Assembly: GCA_035690725.1 (NCBI GenBank)
Contig: DASSKF010000129.1
Location: 1-36,514 of the forward strand
Direction: 5' to 3'
From: DASSKF01 sp035690725
GTDB lineage: Bacteria > Actinomycetota > Actinomycetes > Actinomycetales > Dermatophilaceae
DNA: 36,514 nucleotides
Positions 8,027 to 17,036 of this stretch are shown here, piece by piece. Below the pieces are notes generated by a model that worked only from the letters and a program-made list of their open reading frames with translations, was not told the DNA's origin and made no database searches. Position 1 is the first letter of the stretch. Every line of letters starts with the position of its first letter. The translations under genes were made by a program, and so were the position numbers.

Positions 8027-9811
8027 GTGTTCACCACGAGGCCGGAGCTCGTCGGCACCACGGGGATGGTCGCCTCGACCCACTGGCTCGCGTCGCAGTC
8101 CGGGATGGCGGTGCTGGAGGGCGGCGGAAATGCGTTCGACGCCGCGGCTGCGGCAGGGTTCGTGCTGCAGGTCGTCGAACCGCACCTCAACGGCTCCGCC
8201 GGGGAGGTGCCGGTCCTCGGGTGGGACGCGCACGCTGAGCGGCCGTTCGTCGTCTGCGGGCAGGGCGTGGCGCCGCGGGCGGCCACCATCGCCCGGTTCC
8301 GGGACCTCGGGCTCGACCTCGTGCCCGGCACCGGTCTGCTGGCGGCCTGCGTCCCCGGCTCGTTCGACGCCTGGGTGACGCTGGTGGAGCGCCACGGGAC
8401 GATGCACCTGCGGGACATCCTCGACTACGCGATCGGCTACGCGGAGAACGGATTCCCCGTCCTGCCGGCAATGAGCGACACCATCGCCCGGGTCGAGCGG
8501 CTCTTCCGCGAGCACTGGCCGACCTCGGCCCGGCTGTGGATGCCCGACGGTGCGCCGCCGGCTCCCGGCACGATGCTGCGGAACCGCGAGCTGGCCGGCA
8601 CCTTCCGGCGGATCGTGGAGGAGGCGGAGTCCGTCGGGGGCGACCGCGAGCAGCAGCTCGAGGCGGCGCGCCGGGCCTACTACCAGGGCTTCGTCGCCGA
8701 GGAGATCTGCGGCTTCAGCCGGGAGCACGCGCTCATGGACGTGTCCGGAGTCGCGCACACCGGCCTGCTCACCGAGGACGACTTCGCGGGCTGGCACGCG
8801 ACGGTCGAGGAGCCGGTCTCGCTCGACCACGGCGGTCACACCGTGCTGAAGGCGGGCCCGTGGTCCCAGGGGCCCGTTCTGCTCCAACAGCTCGCGCTGC
8901 TGCGGGGATTCGACCTTGATGACCTCGGCCCCGCGGACCTGGTGCACGTCGTCACCGAGTGCGCGAAGCTCGCCTTCGCCGACCGGGAGGCGTGGTACGG
9001 CGACCCGGCGTTCGTCGACGTCCCGCTCGACACGCTGCTGTCGCCCGCCTACAACGACGAGCGCCGGAAGCTGGTGGGGGAGTATGCCGACACCGGCCCC
9101 CTCCGCCCCGGCTCACCGGACGGCCGGGAGCCCCGGGTGGGTGCGCTGACGGGGCCGTTGCGGGGTGAGGCGGCGCACGAGGCGGGGGCGGTCGGCGAGC
9201 CGACGGTGCGCACGACGGGTGAGACCAGGGGCGACACCTGTCACCTGGACGTGGTCGACCGCTGGGGGAACATGGTCTCGGCGACGCCGAGCGGCAGCTG
9301 GCTGCAGAGCTCCCCGGCCGTCCCGGGTCTCGGCCTGCAGCTGAGCACGCGGGCCCAGATGTTCTGGCTGGAGGAGGGGCTGGCGGCCTCGCTCGCGCCC
9401 GGCAAGCGGCCGCGCACCACGCTCACCCCGTCCCTCGCCCTGAGCGACGGCCGGCCGTGGCTGGCGTTCGGCACGCCGGGCGGTGACGGGCAGGACCAGT
9501 GGTCGCTGCAGCTGTTCCTGCGCCTCGTGCACGGGCGGCTCAACCTGCAGGAGGCGATCGACGCGCCGGCGTGGCACAGCTCGCACTTCCCGTCCTCGTT
9601 CTACCCGCGGGAACGGCACCCGGGACGCCTGCACGTGGAGTCCCGCCTCGGCCCGGAGACGTTGGCCGAGCTGCGCCGACGGGGGCACGACGTGGTGGAC
9701 GAGGGGCCGTGGACGCTCGGCTGGCTGTCCGCGGTGAGCCGCGACGCCGCCGGGGTGCTGCGGGCTGGCGCGAACCCGCGCGGCATGCAGGGCTACGCCG
9801 TCGGTCGGTGA
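8027..9811 (+). CDS. gamma-glutamyltransferase family protein
   Basis: 594 residues from GTG 8027, the normal length for the family. It shows the N-terminal block EGGGNAFDAAAAAGFVLQVV (31-50), the self-processing site RGDTCHLDVVDRWGN with predicted nucleophile Thr404 (cleavage between Asp403 and Thr404), and the GTPGGDGQ loop (482-489; GSPGG in classical enzymes). Known members are made as a precursor that cuts itself into two subunits and then moves or hydrolyses gamma-glutamyl groups. There is no signal peptide, unlike the periplasmic glutathione-degrading enzymes, so it should act in the cytoplasm. The second Thr of the usual TTH motif is Cys here. Substrate and true transferase activity are open. 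Confidence 0.92.
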   Translation: MFTTRPELVGTTGMVASTHWLASQSGMAVLEGGGNAFDAAAAAGFVLQVVEPHLNGSAGEVPVLGWDAHAERPFVVCGQGVAPRAATIARFRDLGLDLVPGTGLLAACVPGSFDAWVTLVERHGTMHLRDILDYAIGYAENGFPVLPAMSDTIARVERLFREHWPTSARLWMPDGAPPAPGTMLRNRELAGTFRRIVEEAESVGGDREQQLEAARRAYYQGFVAEEICGFSREHALMDVSGVAHTGLLTEDDFAGWHATVEEPVSLDHGGHTVLKAGPWSQGPVLLQQLALLRGFDLDDLGPADLVHVVTECAKLAFADREAWYGDPAFVDVPLDTLLSPAYNDERRKLVGEYADTGPLRPGSPDGREPRVGALTGPLRGEAAHEAGAVGEPTVRTTGETRGDTCHLDVVDRWGNMVSATPSGSWLQSSPAVPGLGLQLSTRAQMFWLEEGLAASLAPGKRPRTTLTPSLALSDGRPWLAFGTPGGDGQDQWSLQLFLRLVHGRLNLQEAIDAPAWHSSHFPSSFYPRERHPGRLHVESRLGPETLAELRRRGHDVVDEGPWTLGWLSAVSRDAAGVLRAGANPRGMQGYAVGR

Positions 9812-9830
9812 CATCTGCGAGAGTGGCCCG

Positions 9831-12800
9831 GTGCAGGTGCGCATCCTCGGGGAGATCGAGATCTGCGACGGCGAGCGGGTCGTGCCCGTCGCCGGTGCCC
9901 GGCTGCGCCGGCTGCTGCTGGCGCTGGCCGTCGACGTCGGCCGGTTCGTGCCGACCCGCGAGCTGGTCGACGGGGTGTGGGGTGACGACGCCCCGGCGGA
10001 CGCGAGCGGCGCCCTCCAGACCCTGGTGTCCCGGCTCCGGCGCACCCTCGGCGTCGCGGGGCTCGTGCAGCAGGGACCGGGCGGGTACCGGCTGTCCGTG
10101 CCGGCCGACCAGGTCGACGGCGCCCGCTTCGCCTCCCTGGCCCGCCAGGGGCACGGCGAGCTCACCGCCGGGTCGGTCGCCTCGGCGGCGGAGACCCTGA
10201 CGACGGCCCTCGCGCTCTGGGACGGCTCCGTGGCCCCGGAGGTGCTCGAGGGCGACGCCACCACGTGGTCGGTGCCCGCGAGGTTCGCCCGGTGGGAGGA
10301 GCTGCGCCTGGATGCGCTCGCCGACCGGGCCGAGGCAGTGCTGCGGGGTGGGGCGACGTTCGACGTCGTGGGGGAGCTCGAGGAGCTGGCGGCCGCGCAC
10401 CCCCTCCGGGAGCGGTTCACCGTCCTGCTGATGCGCGCGCTGGTGGCGGGCGGGCGCCCGGCCGAGGCCCTCTCGGCATACGAGCGCACGCGCGGGCACC
10501 TGGCCGAGCAGCTCGGTGCCGACCCGTCGCCGGCCCTGCAGGACGAGCACCTGTCGGTCCTGCGTGGGCAGCGGCCCGCCGCCGGCGACGTCGCCCGGCC
10601 CGAGCCGGGACCGACCGGCCCGGACACGGCCGCCCGGAGGCGGCGCCGGACCAACCTGCCGAACGGCGTCACCAGCTTCATCGGCCGGGACGACGACGTG
10701 AAGCGGGTCGACGGGCTGCTGCGCGACGGGCGGCTGGTCACCGTCGTGGGGCCCGGTGGCGCGGGCAAGACGCGGCTGTCCGTCGAGACGGGCGGGGAGT
10801 GGGTCGACCGGCTGCGTGACGGCGTGTGGTTCGTGCCGCTCGCCCCCGTGACCGACGAAGCCGACATCGGCGCAACGATCCTCGGGTCGTTGGGGATCCG
10901 CGAGAACGACCTGCTCGAGCGGCGGGCCGACCGGCTGGCCCGCGACGCCATGGAGCGGCTCCTCGACTCACTCGCCGAGTCCGACGCCCTGGTCGTGCTC
11001 GACAACTGCGAGCACCTCGTCGACGGCGTGGCCCGCGTCGTCGACCGGCTCCTCGCCGAGTCGCCGAACGTGCGCATCCTGGCCACCAGCAGGGAACCGC
11101 TGGCCGTCGACGGCGAGGCGCTCTGGTCGCTCTCCTCGTTGGGCCTGCCGGCCGCCGACGCCGACGCGGGGGAGGCGCTCGACGCCCCGTCGGTCCAGCT
11201 GTTCGCCGAGCGGGGCGTCGCGGCGCTTCCGGACTTCCGCGTCGATGCGGCCACGGTCGGCCCGGTCGTCGAGATCGTCCGCCGCCTCGACGGACTGCCG
11301 CTCGCCCTGGAGCTCGCCGCCGCCCGGCTGCGGGTGCTTCCGGTGGAGGAGGTCGCGGCGCGCTTGTCCGACCGCTTCACGCTGCTCACCGGCGGCAGGC
11401 GCACGGCGCTCCCGCGCCACCGCACCCTGCGCGCCGTGGTCCAGTGGAGCTGGGACCTGCTCGACGACGCAGAACGGCTGCTGGCGGAGCGGCTCGCCGT
11501 CTTCCCCGCGGGCGCCAGTGCCTCGGCGGTGGCCGCGGTGTGCGCGGACGGTCGCCTTCCCGAGTCCTCGTTGCCCGACCTGCTGGCCTCGTTGGTCGAC
11601 AAGTCCCTGCTGCAGGTCGTGCCCGGTGGCAGGGCGGGTCTGCGCTATCGGATGCTCGAGACGATCCGGGAGTACGGCATCGACCGGCTCGTCGAGCGTG
11701 GCGAGATCGACGCGGCACGCCGCGCGCACGCCGACCACTTCCGGGCAATGGCCCACGAGGCGGACGCTCGGCTGCGCACCCGGGGCCAGCTGCCCTGGCT
11801 CGCCTGGTTCGGGGAGGAGCGCGACAACGTCCTGGCGGCACTGCGCCACCTCGGCGAGACGGGAGAGGTCGAGGCGGCGACCGACCTGGCGCTGGACCTC
11901 GTGTGGTACTGGTCGCTGGTCGGCAGCCACGGTGAGGCCGCGACGTGGCTGCGGTACGTGGGCTCCCTGCCCGGTGTCGCCCGGTCGAAGCGTGCGCCGG
12001 TGCTCGAGACGGTGCAGCTGTTGACGTCCATCGCCGAGCAGGAGCGGGAGCCGATGCGCCCCGAGTCGCCCGAGCAGGACGGTGGGCCGGATGGTGACGA
12101 CCCGGCGGGGGAGCACATCGTCCTGGATGCGGGGCTCGGCGCCGAGCCGTCCGAGGAGCAGCTGGTGGCGCGGTGGCGCGCCCTCGGCGAGCGCCTGGAC
12201 CGGCTGGACGTCAGCCGGGAGCCGCTGCTGCTCGTCCTGCGTCCGGTGCTGTCGTTCCTGGCGGGGGACCAGGAGCAGGCCGAGAGGTACATCGAGCAGG
12301 CGCTCGCGGTCGACGACCCGTGGATCCGGTCCGCCGTCGGCATGTTCCGCGCGAACGTCGCGGAGAACGCCGGCGAGCTGGACGTGATGCGGGAGCAGCT
12401 CGACACGAGCCTGCGCGGGTTCACGGCGATCGGCGAGCGGTGGGGGCTGTCCAGCGTCCTCGGCGCGCGGGCCCACGTGCGCACGCTCGACGGGGACCTG
12501 CCCGGGGCCCTGGAGGACTACGAGCGCGCCAGCGCCTTCCTCGCCGAGCTGGGCGCGCCCCGTGACTCGGACATGCTGCGGATGCGCAAGCTCACCGTGC
12601 TGGTCCGGATGGGAGAGCTCGACCGGGCCCGACGGGAGGCGCAGGAGATCCGCGCGGAGGCGGAGGACGGGTCGACGGCCGACCGGCTCGTCGCCGAGAT
12701 GACCCTGGCGGGGATCGCCCAGGCGGCCGGCGACACCGAGGAGGTGCGCCGCCTGCGCGAGCGGCTCCCGGACCTGTTGCGGCAGCACCGCCGCTGGAAC

Positions 12801-13193
12801 CCCCTCATGGGCCACGCGCACGCCATCCTCTTCGCCATGGTGGCCGCCAGCGAGGTCGAGGACGGCCTGGTGGGGGAGGCGACCGAGCACCTGCGGCTGG
12901 CCCACGACGCCGCGGTGCGCACCCGGGACATGCCGGTCGTGTCCAACGTGGCCGTGGCGGCCGCGGAACTCGCCCTTGCGCACGGGGATGCGGACGGCGC
13001 CGCCCAGCTGCTCGGTGTCGCGGCCACGCTGCGGGGGAGCGACGACCTGACCGACGTCGTCATGGGCCGGGTCCGCGGACGGCTGCGCGAGGTGCTCGCG
13101 GACGGCTTCGAGCCGGCATACCGGCGGGGGCGTGGGCTGGGACGGGACGAGGCGCTCGCCCGGCTCGCGGCCGCCATACCGTCCCCGGACTGA
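9831..13193 (+). CDS. AfsR/SARP-type regulator with BTAD and NB-ARC domains
   Basis: 1120 residues from GTG 9831. Order: an OmpR-type winged helix (about 1-95; VQVRILGEIEI through GPGGYRLSV), a bacterial transcriptional activation domain (about 97-245; ending HLAEQLGADPSPALQ), a P-loop ATPase with Walker A GPGGAGKT (about 307-314), Walker B LVVLDNCEH (about 387-395) and TSREPL. A long alpha-helical repeat region makes up the rest. This is the architecture of Streptomyces AfsR, which activates genes by recruiting polymerase to direct repeats. No biosynthetic cluster is adjacent. It starts 19 bases after the gamma-glutamyltransferase gene. Its 3' end is followed by the first phased repeat array. 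Confidence 0.92.
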   Translation: MQVRILGEIEICDGERVVPVAGARLRRLLLALAVDVGRFVPTRELVDGVWGDDAPADASGALQTLVSRLRRTLGVAGLVQQGPGGYRLSVPADQVDGARFASLARQGHGELTAGSVASAAETLTTALALWDGSVAPEVLEGDATTWSVPARFARWEELRLDALADRAEAVLRGGATFDVVGELEELAAAHPLRERFTVLLMRALVAGGRPAEALSAYERTRGHLAEQLGADPSPALQDEHLSVLRGQRPAAGDVARPEPGPTGPDTAARRRRRTNLPNGVTSFIGRDDDVKRVDGLLRDGRLVTVVGPGGAGKTRLSVETGGEWVDRLRDGVWFVPLAPVTDEADIGATILGSLGIRENDLLERRADRLARDAMERLLDSLAESDALVVLDNCEHLVDGVARVVDRLLAESPNVRILATSREPLAVDGEALWSLSSLGLPAADADAGEALDAPSVQLFAERGVAALPDFRVDAATVGPVVEIVRRLDGLPLALELAAARLRVLPVEEVAARLSDRFTLLTGGRRTALPRHRTLRAVVQWSWDLLDDAERLLAERLAVFPAGASASAVAAVCADGRLPESSLPDLLASLVDKSLLQVVPGGRAGLRYRMLETIREYGIDRLVERGEIDAARRAHADHFRAMAHEADARLRTRGQLPWLAWFGEERDNVLAALRHLGETGEVEAATDLALDLVWYWSLVGSHGEAATWLRYVGSLPGVARSKRAPVLETVQLLTSIAEQEREPMRPESPEQDGGPDGDDPAGEHIVLDAGLGAEPSEEQLVARWRALGERLDRLDVSREPLLLVLRPVLSFLAGDQEQAERYIEQALAVDDPWIRSAVGMFRANVAENAGELDVMREQLDTSLRGFTAIGERWGLSSVLGARAHVRTLDGDLPGALEDYERASAFLAELGAPRDSDMLRMRKLTVLVRMGELDRARREAQEIRAEAEDGSTADRLVAEMTLAGIAQAAGDTEEVRRLRERLPDLLRQHRRWNPLMGHAHAILFAMVAASEVEDGLVGEATEHLRLAHDAAVRTRDMPVVSNVAVAAAELALAHGDADGAAQLLGVAATLRGSDDLTDVVMGRVRGRLREVLADGFEPAYRRGRGLGRDEALARLAAAIPSPD

Positions 13194-13203
13194 CGCCACC
13201 CTC

Positions 13204-13296
13204 GCCGACCTCGGGAGTTTCCCACCGACCTCGGGACTTTCCGCGCGGTGTCGGCCCGGAGAGTCCCGAGATTCGCTGGAGAGTCCCGAGGTCGGC
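13204..13296. repeat. phased 20-bp repeat array A (two forward, two inverted units)
   Basis: Forward cores CTCGGGA begin at 13210 and 13230; inverted cores TCCCGAG begin at 13264 and 13284; both pairs are exactly 20 bases apart. The array fills the gap between two convergent genes (stops at 13193 and 13307). Each half points away from its own gene in the same sense. Both stop codons sit one 20-base period from the nearest core. Forward and inverted halves could fold into an imperfect long hairpin. Confidence 0.9.
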
Positions 13297-13306
13297 GAAA
13301 GGGCGG

Positions 13307-14161
13307 TCAGGTGCGGCGGGCGTAGGCGCGCACGGCCAGCGGCACGAACACGACCAGCAGGCAGCCCATGCACACCAGCGTCCAGAGCACCGGACCGGCG
13401 ACCGGACCGCCGAGCATCATCCCGCGCACCGCGTCGACGAGGTGCGTGATCGGGTTGACGTTGACGAACTCCTGCAGCCAGCCGGGCATCGTGGAGGTCT
13501 TGACGAAGACGTTGCTGCCGAACGACAGCGGCAGGACGATGAGGAACATCAGTCCTTGGACCGCGCCGGGCGTGCGCATCTTCATCCCGATCCAGACCGA
13601 CACCCAGGAGAAGCAGAGCCCGAACCCGACCGAGAGGGCGAGCGCGCCGAGCACGCCGGTGAGCCCGGTCGTGAACTGGAAGCCCATCAGCCAGCCGGTG
13701 CCCATCATCACCGCGAACAGGATCGCGTAACGGACGAAGTCAGCCATGACGATGCCGATGAGCGGCGCCGAGCGGGCCATCGGCAGCGACCGGAACCGGT
13801 CGAAGATGCCCTTGTCGATGTCGCTGTTGAGGTTCTGCCCGATCGCGATGCCGGACATGGCGATCGTCTGCCCGAGCAGTCCGGGCAGGAGGTACTGCAG
13901 ATACTCGTGCTGCGAGCCGCCGGCGATCGCGCCGCCGAAGATGTAGGTGAACATCGCGAGGAAGATCACCGGCTGCAGCGTCACGTCGACGAGTGCCTCC
14001 GGGGTGCGCATCGTCTTGATCAGGCTGCGCTGCGCCAGCGCGAGCGAGTGCCGCACGAGCGAGCCGCGCTGGGTCAGCTCGCCGGGGTGCTGCGGCTCGT
14101 CCGGTCGCCGGGACTCGGCGCGGTCGGTGCGGATGGTCTGTTCCGGGGTCGTGGTGGTCAT
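13307..14161 (-). CDS. ABC-2 type (DrrB-like) exporter permease
   Basis: 284 residues. A hydrophilic N-terminus (about 45 residues) is followed by six predicted membrane segments, including ALVDVTLQPVIFLAMFTYIF and VLWTLVCMGCLLVVFVPLAV. The sequence LPGLLGQTIAMSGIAIGQNLNSDIDKGIFDRFRSLPM carries the typical ABC-2 permease signature. NPITHLVDAVRGMMLGG near the C-terminus is usual for DrrB-like permeases of drug and lipid exporters. It is cotranslated with the ATPase gene upstream (ATGA overlap, four bases). The pair should form an exporter, two permeases with two ATPases. The substrate is unknown; the neighbouring AfsR-type regulator suggests, but does not show, an antibiotic or lipid. Confidence 0.92.
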   Translation of the reverse strand: MTTTTPEQTIRTDRAESRRPDEPQHPGELTQRGSLVRHSLALAQRSLIKTMRTPEALVDVTLQPVIFLAMFTYIFGGAIAGGSQHEYLQYLLPGLLGQTIAMSGIAIGQNLNSDIDKGIFDRFRSLPMARSAPLIGIVMADFVRYAILFAVMMGTGWLMGFQFTTGLTGVLGALALSVGFGLCFSWVSVWIGMKMRTPGAVQGLMFLIVLPLSFGSNVFVKTSTMPGWLQEFVNVNPITHLVDAVRGMMLGGPVAGPVLWTLVCMGCLLVVFVPLAVRAYARRT

Positions 14162-15150
14162 GCCGCCTCCTGGTCGTCGTCAGTGCCGCCGTGGGTGCCG
14201 TCAGCGGTGTCGTCCTCGCTCGCGGTGCGACCGGTGAGGGTCAGGAACACCTCGTCGAGGCTGGGCAGGTGCAGTGAGAGCTCGGTGACCGCGATCCCGG
14301 CGTCGGCCAGGCGCGAGACCGTGGCGGCAAGCGCCTCCTCGCCGGCCACCGGGACGGTGAGCTCGTGCCGCGCCGACACCTCCGACGTCGCCCCCGAGAC
14401 CGCCTCGAGGACGGCGCGGGTGTCGGCGACGCGGGCCGGGTCGGCCGGGCGCACCCGGATGCGCAGCCCGCCGACCACACGCTTGAGCCCGTCCGGGGTG
14501 TCGTGGGCGATGACCCGGCCGTGGTCGATCACGGTGATCTCGTCGGCGAGGGCGTCGGCCTCCTCGAGGTACTGCGTGGTGAGCAGCACGGTCGAGCCGT
14601 CGTCGACCAGCGACCGGACGACCCCCCACATGTCCTCGCGCTTGGCCGGGTCCAGCCCGGTGGTCGGTTCGTCGAGGAACACCACGGAGGGCCGGCCGAC
14701 CAGGCTCGCGGCCAGGTCGAGCCGGCGGCGCATGCCCCCGGAGTAGGTCTTGGCCATGCGGCCCGCGGCCTCGGACAGGTCGAACCAGTCGAGCAGCTCG
14801 GCCGCCCGGGCCTTCGCGTCGCGGGCACTGAGGTTGAGCAGCTTGCCGATGAGCACGAGGTTCTGGGTGCCGGTCAGGTCCTCGTCGACGGAGGCGTACT
14901 GCCCGGTCAGCCCGATGCTGCGGCGCACCCGGCCCGCGTCGCGCACGACGTCGTAGCCGTTCACGCTCGCGCGGCCTGCGTCCGGGCGCAGCAGCGTCGC
15001 CAGGATGCGCACGGCGGTCGTCTTGCCGGCGCCGTTCGGGCCGAGCACCCCCAGGATGCTGCCCTGTCTCGCGGCCAGGTCGATGCCGTCCAGCGCGCGC
15101 GTCGCGCCGAACTGCTTCACCAGGCCCTCGGCCTCGATGGTGTAGGTCAT
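14158..15150 (-). CDS. DrrA-like ABC exporter ATPase
   Basis: 330 residues. Complete nucleotide-binding domain: Walker A GPNGAGKTT near residue 37, Q-loop LTGQYASVDEDLTG, signature YSGGMRRRLDLA, Walker B VVFLDEPTTGLDP and the switch region, where the usual His is replaced in LLTTQYLEEAD. That replacement and the following C-terminal domain (SLHLPSLDEVFLTLTG) are hallmarks of the daunorubicin-resistance DrrA group. It is the first gene of the exporter operon and overlaps the permease by four bases. Upstream is a gap of about 160 bases, shared with a divergent small membrane gene, that should hold both promoters. Confidence 0.94.
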   Translation of the reverse strand: MTYTIEAEGLVKQFGATRALDGIDLAARQGSILGVLGPNGAGKTTAVRILATLLRPDAGRASVNGYDVVRDAGRVRRSIGLTGQYASVDEDLTGTQNLVLIGKLLNLSARDAKARAAELLDWFDLSEAAGRMAKTYSGGMRRRLDLAASLVGRPSVVFLDEPTTGLDPAKREDMWGVVRSLVDDGSTVLLTTQYLEEADALADEITVIDHGRVIAHDTPDGLKRVVGGLRIRVRPADPARVADTRAVLEAVSGATSEVSARHELTVPVAGEEALAATVSRLADAGIAVTELSLHLPSLDEVFLTLTGRTASEDDTADGTHGGTDDDQEAA

Positions 15151-15310
15151 CGTGTCTCCTCACGATCGGTGGGTCACGTCGGGTCGTCCCGATCGTGGGT
15201 CCGGCCGCTGGTATGCCGCCTGCACGCCTCTGTCGTGCCCGGGCCCCGGCTGGCACCCCGCTGACACGGCGCCGGCGGAGCGCTGTCACCTCCCACGTAG
15301 GCTTCCGCCC

Positions 15311-15673
15311 GTGCTCCCCCCGCTGACCGTCGCCGTCTTCGCCGTGGACCTGGTCCTGGCGCTCATGGCGGCGTGGTACCTGTGTCGGGACAAGCTCATC
15401 GACGACCCGATGCTGCTCGCGGCCGGCGTCCTCGAGCTGCTGCTGATCGCCCAGCTCGTGGTCGGACTGGTCCAGCTGGGCGCGACCGACCGGGACGTCG
15501 TGGGCGCGGTCTTCGTGCCCTACCTGTTCGCGGTCCTCGTGGTCGCGCCGTTCGCCGCCTTCCTCGCGATCAAGGAGAAGTCGCGCTGGGGCATGGCGAT
15601 CGTCCTGCTCGGCGCGTTCGTCGTCGCCATCCTCGTGGGGCGGCTGCAGCAGATCTGGACGCTGGGCTCGTGA
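15311..15673 (+). CDS. small four-helix membrane protein
   Basis: 120 residues from GTG 15311. Four hydrophobic helices are evident: LTVAVFAVDLVLALMAAWYL, MLLAAGVLELLLIAQLVVGL, AVFVPYLFAVLVVAPFAAFLA and WGMAIVLLGAFVVAILVG. A conserved-looking loop LGATDRDVVG and a charged IKEKSR lie between them. I do not recognise a named family. It overlaps the next membrane gene by four bases (GTGA), so the two are probably made together and may interact. An in-frame extension to 15152 exists but overlaps the divergent promoter region and is unlikely. Confidence 0.75.
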   Translation: MLPPLTVAVFAVDLVLALMAAWYLCRDKLIDDPMLLAAGVLELLLIAQLVVGLVQLGATDRDVVGAVFVPYLFAVLVVAPFAAFLAIKEKSRWGMAIVLLGAFVVAILVGRLQQIWTLGS

Positions 15674-16149
15674 GCGGCGGGCAGGACCCGGGCGAGGTGC
15701 CGGGCACCGAGGAGAGCGGGCAGCGGCCGGCGACGGCACGGCATACCGGGTCCGGGCCGGGGCGGCTGCTCGTGGGGGTCTACGGCCTGCTGGCGCTGGC
15801 GGCGACCGGCCGCTCGATCCTGCAGATCAGCGAGTACTTCGGCCGGGCGCCGCTGTCCTACGTGCTGTCCGCGCTCGCGGCGGTCATCTACATCGTGGCC
15901 ACGGTCGCGCTCGCGAAGGGCGGACGGACTTGGGCCCGGGTGGCGGCGGTCGCGATCAGCATCGAGCTGGTGGGGGTCCTGGCCGTCGGGGTGGCGTCCT
16001 ACGTCGACACCGCGGCGTTCCCGGACAAGACCGTGTGGTCGCACTTCGGGCAGGGCTACGGCTATGTGCCGCTCGTGCTGCCGGTCCTCGGGCTGCTCTG
16101 GCTGCGCCGCCTCCGCGACGACGGGGCACAGCGCGACGCGCGAACCTAG
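15670..16149 (+). CDS. small membrane protein, partner of the preceding gene
   Basis: 159 residues from GTG 15670. A Pro/Gly-rich hydrophilic head (1-34) is followed by four membrane segments: LLVGVYGLLALAATGRSI, LSYVLSALAAVIYIVATVAL, VAAVAISIELVGVLAVGVAS and YVPLVLPVLGLLWLRRL. No function can be assigned. Translation is coupled to the gene upstream by a four-base overlap. The TAG stop (16147-16149) lies inside a degenerate first unit, ACCTAGGGAG, of the phased repeat array that follows. Confidence 0.75.
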   Translation: MSGGQDPGEVPGTEESGQRPATARHTGSGPGRLLVGVYGLLALAATGRSILQISEYFGRAPLSYVLSALAAVIYIVATVALAKGGRTWARVAAVAISIELVGVLAVGVASYVDTAAFPDKTVWSHFGQGYGYVPLVLPVLGLLWLRRLRDDGAQRDART

Positions 16150-16262
16150 GGAGAATGCGCGCAAACTCGGGAGTTCGCTCGCGATCTCGGGAGTTTGCGC
16201 GCCGCAAAGTCCCGAGGTTGCTGGGAAAGTCCCGAGGTTGGCGGGGAAGTCCCGAGGTTGGC
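16144..16262. repeat. phased 20-bp repeat array B (three forward, three inverted units)
   Basis: Cores at 16146 (CTAGGGA, degenerate, containing the upstream stop codon), 16166 and 16186 (CTCGGGA), then inverted TCCCGAG at 16210, 16230 and 16250. All spacings within each half are exactly 20. It fills the gap between two convergent genes. The central pair forms the hairpin listed separately. Confidence 0.9.
16186..16216. terminator. hairpin at the centre of array B
   Basis: CTCGGGAGTTTGCG, loop CGC, then CGCAAAGTCCCGAG: a 14-bp stem with one G-G mismatch. It lies between convergent gene ends and could stop transcription from either side. No T-tract is present. Confidence 0.5.
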
Positions 16263-16265
16263 GGG

Positions 16266-17036
16266 TCAGTCGTCGAGCAGGGCGCGCAGCGGTTCCCGCT
16301 CGGCCTTGGGCAGGTAGCCGGCGTAGTAGTCGAACAGGTTGCGCCGCGAGATGCGCGCCGCGGCCGGCCCGTCACCGGCCCGTATGGCGTCCAGCACCTC
16401 CTCGTGGTGGCCCACCGACTGGCGCATGCGCGCCTTGCGGTTGCGGGCATGCGCGATCTTGTCCGAGATGAGGGACAGGACGACGTCCCGAACCACCTGG
16501 TTGCAGACCTGGATCAGGGTGTTCCGGCTGGCCCGGGCGACGGCCTCGTGGAACGCCACGTCGGCCTCGCTGAACCGCTCGAACCCGGCCTCGATGGCCT
16601 GCCGCATCGTGTCGATCGCCGCCTCCATCTCAGCGAGCTGCTCGGGGGACCGCAGCCGAGCGGCGAGGCGGTTCGCCGAGGAGTCGAGGATCATCCGGGA
16701 GCTGATCAGCTCGGTCAGGCCCAGCTCGTCCACCCGGGCGAGCCGGGTGAGCTGCTTGGTGAGCCCGCCGGCCGAGAAGGGCAGCACCTCGGGGCCGTTC
16801 GGGTCGCCGGGACGGGAGCGCACCACCCCGTTGCTCTCCAGCACGCGCAGCGCCTCCCGCACCGTGGACCGGCTGGCGCCGAACTGCGCGACGAGGTCGC
16901 GCTCGCTGGGCAGCCGCTGGCCCGGGCGCAGCTCACCCCGGGCGAGGGCCTCCTCGACCTGGTCGACGATGCGCTGGTAGAGCCGGACCGGACGGACCGG
17001 CTGGAAGGTGCTGCTCGCGGCGTCGCCGTCGGTCAT
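16266..17036 (-). CDS. GntR family regulator, FadR subfamily
   Basis: 256 residues. An N-terminal winged helix (about 18-78) reads RPGQRLPSERDLVAQFGASRSTVREALRVLESNGVV, the standard GntR DNA-binding unit. The C-terminal FCD domain (about 105-240) has candidate metal/ligand residues Asp118, His163, and His210 or His211. FadR-type regulators usually respond to organic acids from the pathway they control and bind TGGTNNNACCA-like palindromes. Such a site lies 126 bases upstream of the amidase start. It overlaps the amidase gene by four bases (ATGA), so it is the second gene of a minus-strand operon diverging from the transport operon. It probably represses both directions, itself included (inference). 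Confidence 0.93.
   Translation of the reverse strand: MTDGDAASSTFQPVRPVRLYQRIVDQVEEALARGELRPGQRLPSERDLVAQFGASRSTVREALRVLESNGVVRSRPGDPNGPEVLPFSAGGLTKQLTRLARVDELGLTELISSRMILDSSANRLAARLRSPEQLAEMEAAIDTMRQAIEAGFERFSEADVAFHEAVARASRNTLIQVCNQVVRDVVLSLISDKIAHARNRKARMRQSVGHHEEVLDAIRAGDGPAAARISRRNLFDYYAGYLPKAEREPLRALLDD

Noticed and set aside
7417..8418. Extension of the minus-strand flavin monooxygenase frame up to 8418
   Set aside because: The extra residues are antisense to the DksA-like and gamma-glutamyltransferase genes and show no protein-like pattern; the Rossmann start lies near 7400.
10968..13373. Long minus-strand open frame opposite the AfsR-type gene
   Set aside because: Antisense shadow rich in Arg, His, Gly and Pro, with no recognisable motif; the plus strand has clear domains.
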